A stretch of 64,000 nucleotides of DNA, taken from NCBI GenBank assembly GCA_963837515.1, contig CAWINT010000013.1:1-64000 (forward strand), read 5' to 3'. The notes under the pieces were generated by a model. The model saw only the letters and a program-made list of their open reading frames with translations. It did no database searches and was not told the origin of the DNA. Below are positions 26,777-35,202 of this stretch, in pieces (the stretch's first letter is position 1; each line of letters opens with the position of its first letter). The stretch is from RYN-230 sp963837515 (GTDB taxonomy: Bacteria; Actinomycetota; Actinomycetes; Streptosporangiales; Streptosporangiaceae). The position numbers were made by a program, and so were the translations under genes.

Positions 26777-26977
26777 ATATCAGCAACCCGCTCCGCCCCG
26801 GTATAGCCCGAAGCCTAAGCGCCCATCCTCGTACTAGACGCGCTGTCATGCCGCTCCCAGCGCGGCCAAGTGGAGGCCTATCGCGGGCTGGGCTATCATT
26901 CGGCGACCTGGATGGTCATCACTGCGTGCGGCATCTGCTGAGGCAACGCCAGCAACAAGACGGCCCGAGGTTGCCGG
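26777..26977. other. Short intergenic stretch
   Basis: A frame at 26870-26939 (VEAYRGLGYHSATWMVITAC then stop) looks faintly coding but no family was recognised. Confidence 0.2.
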
Positions 26978-27328
26978 TCAGTCCTGCCGCTCGTCCAGCC
27001 GGTCGAGCAGGTCGCCGGCCACCTTCTCGATCTCCTCGTGGTCGTTCTGCGATGCACGCTGCTTGGCGTGGATGAGGGCGGACCGGTTGACCTTCTTGAA
27101 GTCCCCATAGGGGAAGCCGTAGCGGTCCTTGGTCTCCTCGGACGCCTCGGTGTCGATGCCTAGATGCCAGCGGCCGTAGCCGTCATAGCCCTCGCGCTCG
27201 ATCTCCTTGTTGCCCTCGGCCGCAGCCGGCGCGGCCTCGCCCCACCCGGTCTCCGTATCGACGGTGCCCTCGTCGATGAGTCGCCGGGCCTGCTTAACCG
27301 CCGCCTCGTTCACCTTGTACATGGTCAT
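26978..27328 (-). CDS. Conserved hypothetical actinobacterial protein
   Basis: The 116-residue, very charged protein opens with MTMYKVNEAAVKQARRLIDE and contains YDGYGRWHLGIDTEASEET and RYGFPYGDFKKVNRSALIHA. No signal peptide or membrane helix is present. This pattern recurs as a stand-alone small soluble protein in actinomycetes, but no function is known to me. ATG 27328 has GAGGT about ten bases upstream; ATG 27322 is an in-frame alternative. It is intact. Confidence 0.7.
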   Translation of the reverse strand: MTMYKVNEAAVKQARRLIDEGTVDTETGWGEAAPAAAEGNKEIEREGYDGYGRWHLGIDTEASEETKDRYGFPYGDFKKVNRSALIHAKQRASQNDHEEIEKVAGDLLDRLDERQD

Positions 27329-27491
27329 GCCGCCGACCTCTACCCGCGGGCGCCCATCTCGAACCGCCGCAGACAAAGAAGGGCCGCCGTATGTTCATGC
27401 ATCGCGCCCGCTCGACGGTGAGCGCCCGCAATTGCCGCGTTGTGCAAGCGGTTTCGCGGCGAGGGTGGGGATGGCCGGCAGAGGGGTGCTT

Positions 27492-27920
27492 CTAGCCTGG
27501 CCAGTGCGAAGCTGGTGGTTGCAGCACGCAAAACTCGTTGCCGTCTGGGTCGGCAAGGATGTGCCAGCGCCATCCCGCCTCGCTGACCGGCCACTCCGTC
27601 AGGACCTGGGCACCAAGGCTGAGCAGCCGTTGCATCTCAGGCTCAAGTTCGCGTGTGCGCAAGTCGAGGTGAACCCGGTTCTTGCCGTGCTTGCCCTCGG
27701 GGACCTGCTGCAGAAGAATCTCGGTGCCCTTGCCATCTGCTGGCAGCAAGCTCTGATAGCGGCCGGTGGCAACTTCGTCGCGGACATACCCCAGCACGCC
27801 GGTCCAGAATTTTGCTGAACGGTCCAGCTGGGAACAGTCGATCACGACAACCAGTTCGCCCCGCAGATACGGATGTGGCTCACGGCGCATGACCTGATTC
27901 TGCACCAGTGGGGAGCCCAT
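27492..27920 (-). CDS. Glyoxalase/VOC-family protein
   Basis: The 142-residue product has a single VOC domain: ELVVVIDCSQLDRSAKFWTG for the first beta-alpha unit, VHLDLRTRELEPEMQRL with a metal-ligand-type His, and WHILADPDGNEFCVLQPP at the end. The Glyoxalase_6-like type includes lyases, dioxygenases and resistance proteins, and the substrate is not readable. An internal ATG (MRREPHPYL) ten codons in is an alternative start. Intact, monocistronic. Confidence 0.85.
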   Translation of the reverse strand: MGSPLVQNQVMRREPHPYLRGELVVVIDCSQLDRSAKFWTGVLGYVRDEVATGRYQSLLPADGKGTEILLQQVPEGKHGKNRVHLDLRTRELEPEMQRLLSLGAQVLTEWPVSEAGWRWHILADPDGNEFCVLQPPASHWPG

Positions 27921-28149
27921 AGGCTCGCACTGTCATGACCGCGGGCCGTGCGCGGAGTCGGCTGACGGTTGTGCCGGTAGCGGGTGTGAGGCGGGTGAAC
28001 GTACGCGGTGATGAGCGCTGGCCTGTGTCCTCGCGGGGTAAGCCGCTGATCACGGTGGCGCCAGTATGCCTGCGGCCTTTGACCTGCGCGTTCCTGGTGG
28101 GTCTGCTTGTGGGCTCGACGTCAGCCGACGCAGGCGTGACACTCGTGGC

Positions 28150-28740
28150 ATGCCCACCGAATTTTCCATCCCGCCAGGAGCGCTGGCGTTTTCCCGGGGG
28201 GTCTACGCCTCTACGCTGGACTGGTATAAGGTGGCGGACTCGAAGGGGCAGTTGCTGCTCACCCTGAACGGTATCTACATAACCGTACTTTCGAGCGTCG
28301 TCATTACCTCTTCGCAGAAGCTCGTCAAGCTCCATACCAGCCTGCCGCCGGCGACCTGGTTTCTTTTGGCCGGAGCGGCGGTGGCGACAGCGATCTCGAT
28401 CCTGATGGCGATCGCCTGCCTATATTCGCGGCTATCCAACGCGAGACTCGCTGAGATCAAGAAATCCTTCACCGAACAAGATTCGCAGGGGCACGTTCGC
28501 TACCAGCCCGCCGCGCTGTACTGGTTCGGCACCATCGCCCGTATGGACCGTGGCATAGGGCTGAAGATGCTCCGGTCGGCGGATGAGGCCTTCGAGCTCT
28601 CAGCCATTACGGCGGACCTTTTCCTGCTGGCGGACAGAGTGCTGGCCAAGCATCGGTGGGTGAACTGGGGCTGGGTGGCCGCAGGTGCTAGCCTCCTTCT
28701 CCTTCTGGCCGCCGCTGTCAGCGCCGTAATCGCCACGTGA
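28150..28740 (+). CDS. Pycsar-effector-like membrane protein (PycTM type), orphan
   Basis: The 196-residue protein has YKVADSKGQLLLTLNGIYITVLSSVV (helix 1), WFLLAGAAVATAISILMAIA (helix 2), a polar loop with ALYWFGTIARMD, an acidic helical segment (ELSAITADLFLLADRVLAKH) and a last helix WGWVAAGASLLLLLAAAVSAV. This order (DSKxxxLLxxNG, two helices, YFGxIA-type motif, final helix) matches the membrane effectors of Pycsar systems, which open membranes on binding cyclic UMP or CMP. No pyrimidine cyclase gene is present in the window. ATG 28150 begins the conserved region though the frame is open upstream. The family assignment is from pattern memory. Confidence 0.65.
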   Translation: MPTEFSIPPGALAFSRGVYASTLDWYKVADSKGQLLLTLNGIYITVLSSVVITSSQKLVKLHTSLPPATWFLLAGAAVATAISILMAIACLYSRLSNARLAEIKKSFTEQDSQGHVRYQPAALYWFGTIARMDRGIGLKMLRSADEAFELSAITADLFLLADRVLAKHRWVNWGWVAAGASLLLLLAAAVSAVIAT

Positions 28741-29037
28741 AACAGGTCATTGCTGTATCCCGCAACCCCTACCTCCCCGCAGGTCACGCGAGGAACTCCG
28801 GCGAAAGGTGATGTGGGAGAGTACGCACTACCTGCCAGCAACGCCCGCATCTGCGGCGTTGAGGTTTGACGCGAAGCCTCTTTCCGATATGACAATTGAC
28901 GTGATCCCACCTATGAGAGTACGAGGTGCAACTCTCATACACCACGATCATGAAGGCGGCCGGTCAGCGGTGGATCTATTTCACTGAGATCACTTCAGTC
29001 TGTCTGGTAAAGGTTTCAAATGGATTACATGCACCTC
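28741..29037. other. Intergenic stretch
   Basis: No gene recognised. The DNA from 28930 to 29030 is AT-richer than average. CTGCGGCG-type strings occur but no promoter can be assigned. Confidence 0.3.
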
Positions 29038-29270
29038 TCAGTCGTCCCCGATGTAGCCCGTATTGGGATCGATCATGGCGAGGAAGACGCGAATGCTCTT
29101 TCGGTGCTCCTCCACCGACCGATTCGGTGTCCCGCTCGACCCGAATCCGTAGCCCTCGTCAGCCCCGCTCAGCCAGTCATAGTCGGTACCACCGTCTCCA
29201 GGTCGGCGGATGGCGAACCGTTCGCCATCGACGTCGAGGGTGAACAACACCGGCCCGGGCCTTCCCTCTG

Positions 29271-29279
29271 TTCCGCGAT
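29271..29279. repeat. Left 9-bp target duplication of ISKra4 copy 1
   Basis: TTCCGCGAT, repeated directly at 30965-30973. Confidence 0.9.
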
Positions 29280-30964
29280 GGGTGCGGTTCTTCTGGAGTG
29301 AGGACGCGTGAGGATGGATTACGCCGTGCGGGCATGTCTGCCCGGTTTGCCCGTGTCGGTGTGTGCTTAAAGGGCTCCTTCCCGTTACGTTCCTGGTTGC
29401 TTGACGACCGGAACGGAAAAGAAGGAGCCCGATGCAAGAGTACGCGGCGGAGCCTGAGGGCGGGGCGTTCACGGAGTCCAGGGCGTATTACCGGGAGCTG
29501 GAGGAGTGGCTGTCCGGTGAGGGGGCTGCGGGGCTGCGGCACGCTGACCTGGAGGATCAGCTGCAGGAGCGGGGCCGGGAGCTGCTGCGGCGGATGCACC
29601 AGGATCACCTGGACCTGCTGGCCGCGCGGGAGGAGCGCCGCGACGGCGTGAGGGGACCGGACGGGATCGCGCGGACGCGCGCGGAGAAGGGGCACGGCAG
29701 GCCGCTGGCGACCGTGTTCGGCCAGGTCAGGGTGACCCGGGTCGCCTACCGGGCACTGGGCACGGCGAACGTGCACCCGCTGGACGCGGCGCTGAACCTG
29801 CCGGCGGAGAAGCAGTCGCACGGGCTGCGGAAGCTGGCCGCGATCGAGTCCGCCCGCGGCTCGTTCGATGACGCGGCCGCCGCGATCACCCGCGCGGCCG
29901 GGGTGAAGACCGGGAAACGGCAGGTAGAGCAGCTTGCCGCCCGCGCCGCCATCGACGTGGACGCGTTCTACGCCAGCCGAAGGCCGGGCCCGGCACCTGA
30001 TGAGCACGTGCTGGTGCTGACCGGTGACGGGAAGGGGATCGTGATGCGGCCGGACGCGCTGCGCCCGGCTACCGCGAAGGCCGCCGCCGCGGGCGGGAAC
30101 AAGCTGGCCACCCGCCTGTCGCCGGGGGAAAAACACGGGCGCAAGCGGATGGCCGAACTGGCCTGCGTCTATGACGCCGCCCCGGCGCCGCGGGTGCCTG
30201 ACGACATCATCACCCCGCCCGGCAGGGAGAAAGGTGAGCGCAGCCGGGGGCCGCAGGCCGCCGGCAAGTGGCTGACCGCCTCGGTCGCCGACGACATCCC
30301 CGCCGTCATCGCCGCCGCCTTCGGCGAGGCAGAGCGCCGCGACCCCGGCCACCGCCGTACCTGGATCGCCCTGGTGGACGGCAACCGGCAGCAGATCGAG
30401 GCGATCACCACCGAGGCCGGGCGCCGCGGCGTCACCGTGACCGTCATCTGCGACTTCGTCCACGTCCTGGAATACGCCTGGAAAGCCGCATGGTCTTTCT
30501 TCGATAAAGGCGACCCCGACGCCGAGGCATGGGTAGCCGCCCAGGCCGCCAGGATCCTGGAGGGCAAGGCCGCCCAGGTCGCGGCTGGAATCCGCCGACG
30601 CGCCACCACCTTCGGCTACTCCGCCGCCGAACGCGAGGGCGCCGACGCCTGCGCGGACTACCTCACCGCCAAGAGGCCGTACCTGGACTACGCCGCCGCA
30701 CTGGCCGCCGGGTGGCCCATCGCCACCGGCGTAATAGAAGGCGCATGCCGCCACCTGGTCAAAGACCGCATGGACATCACAGGAGCCAGATGGGGCCTGG
30801 ACGGCGCCGAAGCCATCCTCAAGCTCCGCGTCCTCATCGCCAACGGCGATTCCAGCCAATACTGGCGTTTCCACCTGCGGCAAGAACACAAGCGCATCCA
30901 CAACGCACGCTACCCCGACGACTATGCCCTCGCCGCATGAGCTCACTCCAGGAGAGCTGCACCC
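29280..30964 (+). mobile_element. ISKra4-type insertion sequence, copy 1 (intact)
   Basis: Imperfect terminal inverted repeats begin GGGTGCGGTTCTTCTGGAG at 29280 and, inverted, GGGTGCAGCTCTCCTGGAG from 30964. The flanks are a 9-bp direct duplication TTCCGCGAT (29271-29279 and 30965-30973). The 1685-bp element carries one transposase gene. A truncated inverted copy lies at 37.96-39.49 kb. Confidence 0.9.
29432..30940 (+). CDS. ISKra4-family transposase
   Basis: The 502-residue protein has an N-terminal helical region (YYRELEEWLSGEGAAGLRH, then ELLRRMHQDHLDLLAAREER), the small strand pair TVFGQVRVTRVAYRALG, and a DDE core with VLVLTGDGKGIVMR, WIALVDGNRQQIEAI, VICDFVHVLEYAWKA and TGVIEGACRHLVKDRMDITG with the catalytic glutamate. 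All catalytic positions are present and the frame is complete, so the element is potentially active. The stop lies 24 bases before the right end. Confidence 0.9.
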   Translation: MQEYAAEPEGGAFTESRAYYRELEEWLSGEGAAGLRHADLEDQLQERGRELLRRMHQDHLDLLAAREERRDGVRGPDGIARTRAEKGHGRPLATVFGQVRVTRVAYRALGTANVHPLDAALNLPAEKQSHGLRKLAAIESARGSFDDAAAAITRAAGVKTGKRQVEQLAARAAIDVDAFYASRRPGPAPDEHVLVLTGDGKGIVMRPDALRPATAKAAAAGGNKLATRLSPGEKHGRKRMAELACVYDAAPAPRVPDDIITPPGREKGERSRGPQAAGKWLTASVADDIPAVIAAAFGEAERRDPGHRRTWIALVDGNRQQIEAITTEAGRRGVTVTVICDFVHVLEYAWKAAWSFFDKGDPDAEAWVAAQAARILEGKAAQVAAGIRRRATTFGYSAAEREGADACADYLTAKRPYLDYAAALAAGWPIATGVIEGACRHLVKDRMDITGARWGLDGAEAILKLRVLIANGDSSQYWRFHLRQEHKRIHNARYPDDYALAA

Positions 30965-31124
30965 TTCCGCGATACACAGCTGGAACGGCGGGGGCACCGT
31001 CACCGCTGAGGCTCCCGTCCACGAGAACCAGCATCCACGGCCGACGACTTTGATGTCCATCGCACACACGCTCGACTGACGTACTCATCTGCCGCGACCA
31101 GCAAGCAGCCGATGCCGACGGATG

Positions 31125-31478
31125 CTAAGGAAGTCCGAGTTCCTGCATTCGCGTACTTACTAGCTTGTTAACCAGGCCGGGTGGCAGTGGCTCGTCGATC
31201 GCAAAGTGCAGAGACCCTTTCGTGCTCTGATAGCTGGCAAGGTAACCGCCTAGCTTCTCAAGTACGGATCCGCTGTGCGGCAAGTAGCTCAGGTGATTCT
31301 TGAATGCAGCGAAGCCGGCCACGGTCTTGCCCCGTACCTTGAACGCCGGCATCCCGTAAGAGATGCACTGCTCGGCGTCAGGAATTACTGCCAGGATGGA
31401 CCGCCGCAGCTCCTCCAACGTGGTGCGCTTGGGTTCGTCAACGGTGGCGAGGTAACTGTCGATGTCCTGAGGTGCCAT
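31125..31478 (-). CDS. DUF1801 (YdhG-type) protein
   Basis: The 117-residue product opens with DIDSYLATVDEPKRTTLEEL, then ILAVIPDAEQCISYGMPAF, KTVAGFAAFKNHLSYLPHSG and HFAIDEPLPPGLVNKLVSTR. This is the full DUF1801 pattern, a small alpha/beta fold of unknown biochemical role sometimes linked to iron or stress proteins. Intact, standard length, monocistronic. Confidence 0.9.
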   Translation of the reverse strand: MAPQDIDSYLATVDEPKRTTLEELRRSILAVIPDAEQCISYGMPAFKVRGKTVAGFAAFKNHLSYLPHSGSVLEKLGGYLASYQSTKGSLHFAIDEPLPPGLVNKLVSTRMQELGLP

Positions 31479-31674
31479 GGGCGAAGTCTCTCACCATCCT
31501 GGATAACTCAGGGCCGGTGCGCCGGAGAGCCAGGTCCCTCATCCGAAACTCGCAGTAGCAGTCGTTGGCCGATCTTGAGACTCATCCTCTTCTGCCGCTC
31601 CCAGTATGCGGGGAAGGTGAGTAACTGGCGGGGACAGGTGGCCCGGCTGGCGCCTGGCTGCCAGAATCCCTGGC

Positions 31675-32061
31675 ATGGGCAAGGCCGCCGGGCAGGCCAG
31701 TGCTGCTGAGCAGATCGCGCAGGCCATGGCGGCCGAGCATGAGTCGCTGAGCCTGGCGTGCCGAGCCGACGCGGCCCGGTTCGGGCAGCTGCTCGCACCC
31801 GACTTCCACGAGTTCGGGGCCTCCGGGGACGAGATCGGATACGAAGGAACAGCCGAGCGCGTGGCCACGGCGGCCGACCCTGACGGCGAGCCCATCACCG
31901 TAGACAACATGAGGGGATGGCTGCTAGCGGACGGCCTGGTCATGGTCAAATACACTTCCGAAAATCACGGCAGGCGATCCAACCGCACCTCGCTGTGGCG
32001 CCGCACCGCCCCCGGCCGCTGGCAGATATTTCACCATCAAGCCACAATCACGGCCCGCTAA
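31675..32061 (+). CDS. SnoaL/NTF2-like protein (DUF4440 type)
   Basis: The 128-residue product has an N-terminal helix (AAEQIAQAMAAEHESLSLAC) and the cone-shaped NTF2-like fold: ADAARFGQLLAPDFHEFGAS, LLADGLVMVKYTSE and RTSLWRRTAPGRWQIFHHQAT. These are hallmark stretches of DUF4440 proteins, small binding or isomerase-like domains. It is intact; no partner gene indicates a substrate. Confidence 0.85.
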   Translation: MGKAAGQASAAEQIAQAMAAEHESLSLACRADAARFGQLLAPDFHEFGASGDEIGYEGTAERVATAADPDGEPITVDNMRGWLLADGLVMVKYTSENHGRRSNRTSLWRRTAPGRWQIFHHQATITAR

Positions 32062-32118
32062 TAGGAACGAGCACGGCTGACTGCGAACCGGCGCGGGCTC
32101 ATGCCGCAATGCGAGCGA

Positions 32119-33012
32119 TCAGGGCGTGCCTGGGGGCTGGGGCCATTCGTCGAGTCCCAGCAGGCGCCGGCCCAGCAGGCTGAGCGACGCCGGTTCACCT
32201 CGCTGCTCCTCGATGCGGCGCGGGTCACCGGGAAAGGCATCGCCGTCTGGTGGCGCGCAGGCCGACCACGACATGATGCGGTTTCGCCGCACCGTCTCGC
32301 GCTGCTCTCCGGCAGGGGGCGGCGGGTTCATGGTGAGGTACTGGGCCAGCCGGGGGCGCTGAGCGGAGTTCCTGCCGTTTCCGTGCAAGAGCGTCGTCTT
32401 CCAGATAGCCAGGTCGCCCGCGGCCAGCGGAACCTTGACAATCGGATGGTCGCCGATGCCGGGGGCACGGGGGACCGGGCCAGCTTTGGGCTGTTCGTCG
32501 AGGAAGCGCTGCTGGTCGCGGTAGATGGAGGGGACGCATTGGAAGCCGCCCATGTCGGCGGACGTGTCCTCAAGCGCCAGAACCCCTTGCAGCGCGAAGG
32601 GGATATCTGGGTACCTGTTGATGTCGGTGTCCCAGTGGATGAAGCCAGGCTGGTCGTAGCCGGGCTGGCCGGGCCGGACCGGTGGCTTGAACGCGACCCG
32701 GTCGATGGAGACCCACAATTCCCCCGTGCGGTGCAGGTCGCGGAAAATCCGGTAGACCGCCGGGTGCTGGCGGACGTCCCACATCGACTGGTAGTGGTAC
32801 ATCTCAACCATCCCCGACCGTGGCCGGATGACGGCCGGCTGGTACCACGTGGCGGGGTCGCCGGGTGTGGCACCGGCATGGTGCCAGATTTCGTCCACGA
32901 CGGCTTCGAGGAACGAGGAGGGCAGGCCGGTCGGCACAACGACGTACCCGTCCGCGTCCAGCGCGCTGCCACCACCCTCCGGTACCGCTGGCACGGCTGC
33001 GCTGTGGTCCAA
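32119..33012 (-). CDS. Phytanoyl-CoA dioxygenase (PhyH)-family oxygenase
   Basis: The 297-residue protein is a non-heme iron, 2-oxoglutarate-dependent oxygenase. The HxD pair is in FIHWDTDIN (His126, Asp128) and the distal histidine in LLHGNGRNSAQRPRLAQ (His210), followed by the arginine that binds 2-oxoglutarate. Family members hydroxylate lipids, natural products or sugars. Length and motif order are normal, so it should be active. It is divergent from a GNAT gene, with about 150 bp shared upstream DNA, and no biosynthetic cluster surrounds it. Confidence 0.9.
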   Translation of the reverse strand: MDHSAAVPAVPEGGGSALDADGYVVVPTGLPSSFLEAVVDEIWHHAGATPGDPATWYQPAVIRPRSGMVEMYHYQSMWDVRQHPAVYRIFRDLHRTGELWVSIDRVAFKPPVRPGQPGYDQPGFIHWDTDINRYPDIPFALQGVLALEDTSADMGGFQCVPSIYRDQQRFLDEQPKAGPVPRAPGIGDHPIVKVPLAAGDLAIWKTTLLHGNGRNSAQRPRLAQYLTMNPPPPAGEQRETVRRNRIMSWSACAPPDGDAFPGDPRRIEEQRGEPASLSLLGRRLLGLDEWPQPPGTP

Positions 33013-33163
33013 CTACCTTCTCCCTCCTTAACGCGCATTGTGGTTGAGCCACCTCCCCCAGCATCCCCCCGGACCGGCTCCAGATCCTCACCCGCCTGCG
33101 AATCGGGCGGCCGGGCATGCCCGGTGACCATGATGGCCAGGCACAAGGGGCAGCGTCGCAGCG

Positions 33164-33589
33164 ATGCGTGGTTCCCGCGCCTTCTACCGTGGCCTGGTGA
33201 TCACCTATGACTGGCGCGGGCAGTTCAGCAGCGCCGAGGTGGAAGCCCTGCATGCCGAGGGCTTCGGCCAGCCTGCCCGCCAGCGTGACTGGCGGGCGCA
33301 GGTGCAGCAGCACAGCCTGGGCTGGGTGTGTGCGCGGGACGGCAGCGAGCTGGCCGGGTTCGTCAACGTCGCCTGGGACGGCGGGATTCACGCTTTCCTC
33401 CTCGATACCGTGGTCGTGACACGTCTGCGGCATCAGGGAGCCGGCTACGGGCTTGTCGAGGTGGCCGCCCGCGAAGCCCGGCTCGCGGGCTGCGAATGGC
33501 TGCATGTTGATTTCGAGGATGACCTCCGTGGGTTCTACCTGGAGGCTTGCGGATTCCGGGCCACAAGCGCGGGGCTTATCGCCCTGTAG
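33164..33589 (+). CDS. GNAT-family N-acetyltransferase
   Basis: The product shows the GNAT pattern: AEGFGQPARQRDW, SELAGFVNVAWDGGIHAFLL, the acetyl-CoA-binding VVVTRLRHQGAGYGLVE (R/Q-x-x-G-x-G type) and CEWLHVDFEDDLRGFYLEAC. It belongs to the small single-domain type of about 130-140 residues. ATG 33164 and GTG 33197 are both possible starts; the latter begins directly before the first conserved strand. Confidence 0.85.
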   Translation: MRGSRAFYRGLVITYDWRGQFSSAEVEALHAEGFGQPARQRDWRAQVQQHSLGWVCARDGSELAGFVNVAWDGGIHAFLLDTVVVTRLRHQGAGYGLVEVAAREARLAGCEWLHVDFEDDLRGFYLEACGFRATSAGLIAL

Positions 33590-33848
33590 ACAGGCCCCTC
33601 GCCCACCAGCGACCCGGCACTCATCCGCACATGCCGCCGGGCGGGGCGTTCCCTGACTTGGGCCATGTTTCGGCATCGCGTAGGTCAGGGGGTTGACCTG
33701 GGGTTTCGCCTGCCAGCGTGTGTGGGTTTTGCGGCCTAATTCTGGTCATGGCACCGTCCGGGCGCCCCGTGACTCGGTGACGGATGATGGCGGAGGGAAT
33801 GACCAAGCTGGACAGGGCCGGGCCGGGACCCGGCGTAGGATCGGGGCC

Positions 33849-34727
33849 GTGAACGGGGAGCCCGGCTCCAGCGCTGCAGAATCTGCGCTGGGCGAGGTGC
33901 GCTCTGCCGACGGGACGACGATTGGTTACCAGCGGGTCGGAGCCGGTCCAGCGGTCGTCCTGCTCCATGGAGCGGGCCAGTCATCAGCGAATCTTATGCG
34001 GCTTGCCTGTGCCCTGTCCGGAGCGTTCATGGTCTACGTGCCTGATAGGCGCGGCCGTGGCAGGAGCGGGCCGTACGGTGAGTTCCACGGGCTGAGCACC
34101 GAGATCGAAGACCTCAGCGCGCTGCTGGACGCCTGCGGCGCCAGCCGGGTCTTCGGCCTCAGTGCCGGAGCGGTCATCGCGATCGAGGCGGCCCTGGTCC
34201 GCCCGGATATCACCAAGCTGGCGCTTTATGAGCCTCCGCTGACCTTCGATAGCGTCGTTCACGGTGACTGGGCCCCTCAGTACCAACGGCAGCTCACAGC
34301 GGGTAAGCCCGGAGCCGCGCTCGTGACGGTGCTCAAGGCCACCGCCGACCGGACTTCCGTGATCCGCTGGATCCCCCGGCACCCCCTGGGTGCCGCCCTG
34401 GACTTCGCCATTAAGCGGACGGCTGACCGGCCGACGCCCGACGGTGTGATGTCCCCTCGCGAGCTCATCCCCACCCTGCCGTACGACGCGCAGACCGTTA
34501 ACGGCGCGGCCGGGGCGCTGGAGCGATTCGGGGGGCTCTCTTGGGACATTCTTCTGCTCGGCGGCTCCAGGAGTGCCCGCAACCTCACCGCCTCACTCGA
34601 CGGGCTCAGCCGGGTCCTGCCAGACGCAAGACGAGTAGTGCTGCACGGCACCGGGCACACCGCCCCGGACAACAGCCAAAAGCCCGATCGGGTAGCCGCA
34701 GAACTGCACCGCTTCTTCTCTGGTTAG
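33849..34727 (+). CDS. Alpha/beta hydrolase
   Basis: From GTG 33849 the 292-residue product has a lead strand (IGYQRVGAGPAVVLLHGAGQ) giving the oxyanion-hole HG, PDRRGRGRSGPYG, the nucleophile elbow VFGLSAGAVIAIEAAL (Ser in GLSAG) and GTGHTAPDNSQ with the catalytic His. The acid is probably the Asp in the strand before it. Length is standard, and substrate unknown (esterase, haloperoxidase-like or epoxide hydrolase types share this outline). The 3' end lies 48 bp before an IS66-type element; the gene itself is complete. Confidence 0.9.
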   Translation: MNGEPGSSAAESALGEVRSADGTTIGYQRVGAGPAVVLLHGAGQSSANLMRLACALSGAFMVYVPDRRGRGRSGPYGEFHGLSTEIEDLSALLDACGASRVFGLSAGAVIAIEAALVRPDITKLALYEPPLTFDSVVHGDWAPQYQRQLTAGKPGAALVTVLKATADRTSVIRWIPRHPLGAALDFAIKRTADRPTPDGVMSPRELIPTLPYDAQTVNGAAGALERFGGLSWDILLLGGSRSARNLTASLDGLSRVLPDARRVVLHGTGHTAPDNSQKPDRVAAELHRFFSG

Positions 34728-35142
34728 GACAAGCGGACCCGCCACCCCGCCACGCTGAACACGCTCCGCCCGCTGTAACCAGTCAGGGGTGCGTGGTTAG
34801 TTGATCATGCTGGGTGGGGTGGCATCCAGCAGTTGCCGTTGAGGGCGTCGCGGATGGCGGCGAGGGGGTGGTGGCCGTGGCTGCGGGCGGTGGTGAGGTA
34901 GGAGCGGATGCGGCAGTGGCGCTGCAGGGTTGCCAGGGTGCGCCAGCAGCCGCTGATTTTGGCGGCGAGCTTGTAGACCACTCGACTTTCGCACTTTTCG
35001 AGTTGGTGGATCTGCGGACAGCCCGGTAGTACAGGCTGCCGGTGGCTTCGGGGCACCTCAAAGGGCCTGACGGGACAGGGCGGTCGCGACACACGGCATG
35101 AGCTGCTGCAACGCGGATATTGGTCAGTGCGCCTGGTGATGG

Positions 35143-35202
35143 CGGGAGCATCGGCGGTGCTTGTGAGACCGCCTTGCGAACGGAATCCCGCCGATGCTCC
35201 CG
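35143..35202 (+). promoter_or_regulatory. Perfect 15-bp hairpin burying the IS701 transposase start codon
   Basis: CGGGAGCATCGGCGG (35143-35157) and CCGCCGATGCTCCCG (35188-35202) are exact inverted repeats separated by 30 bases. The transposase ATG (35194-35196) lies in the right arm, so in RNA that includes both arms the start codon would be paired. IS elements use such hairpins to prevent translation from read-through transcripts. Confidence 0.7.

Larger units (their letters stand above)
29038..31088 (-). pseudogene. Small conserved gene split by an ISKra4-type element
   Basis: The 5' part runs from ATG 31088 to 30974 (MSTSVERVCDGHQS onward to AVPAVYRG). The 3' part runs from 29279 to 29038 and reads TEGRPGPVLFTLDVDGERF, GGTDYDWLSGADEGYGFG and HRKSIRVFLAMIDPNTGYI. 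Removing the element with one copy of the 9-bp target duplication joins them in frame to 118 residues. The C-terminal GYGFG and FLAMIDP pattern recurs in small actinobacterial proteins of unknown function. The insertion removes the last two thirds, so the gene is inactive. Confidence 0.75.

Noticed and set aside
29177..31069. 630-codon open frame on the minus strand across ISKra4 copy 1
   Set aside because: It is the GC-rich shadow of the transposase on the plus strand; the residues are Pro/Gly/Arg-rich and show no family. Only its two ends overlap the interrupted small gene.
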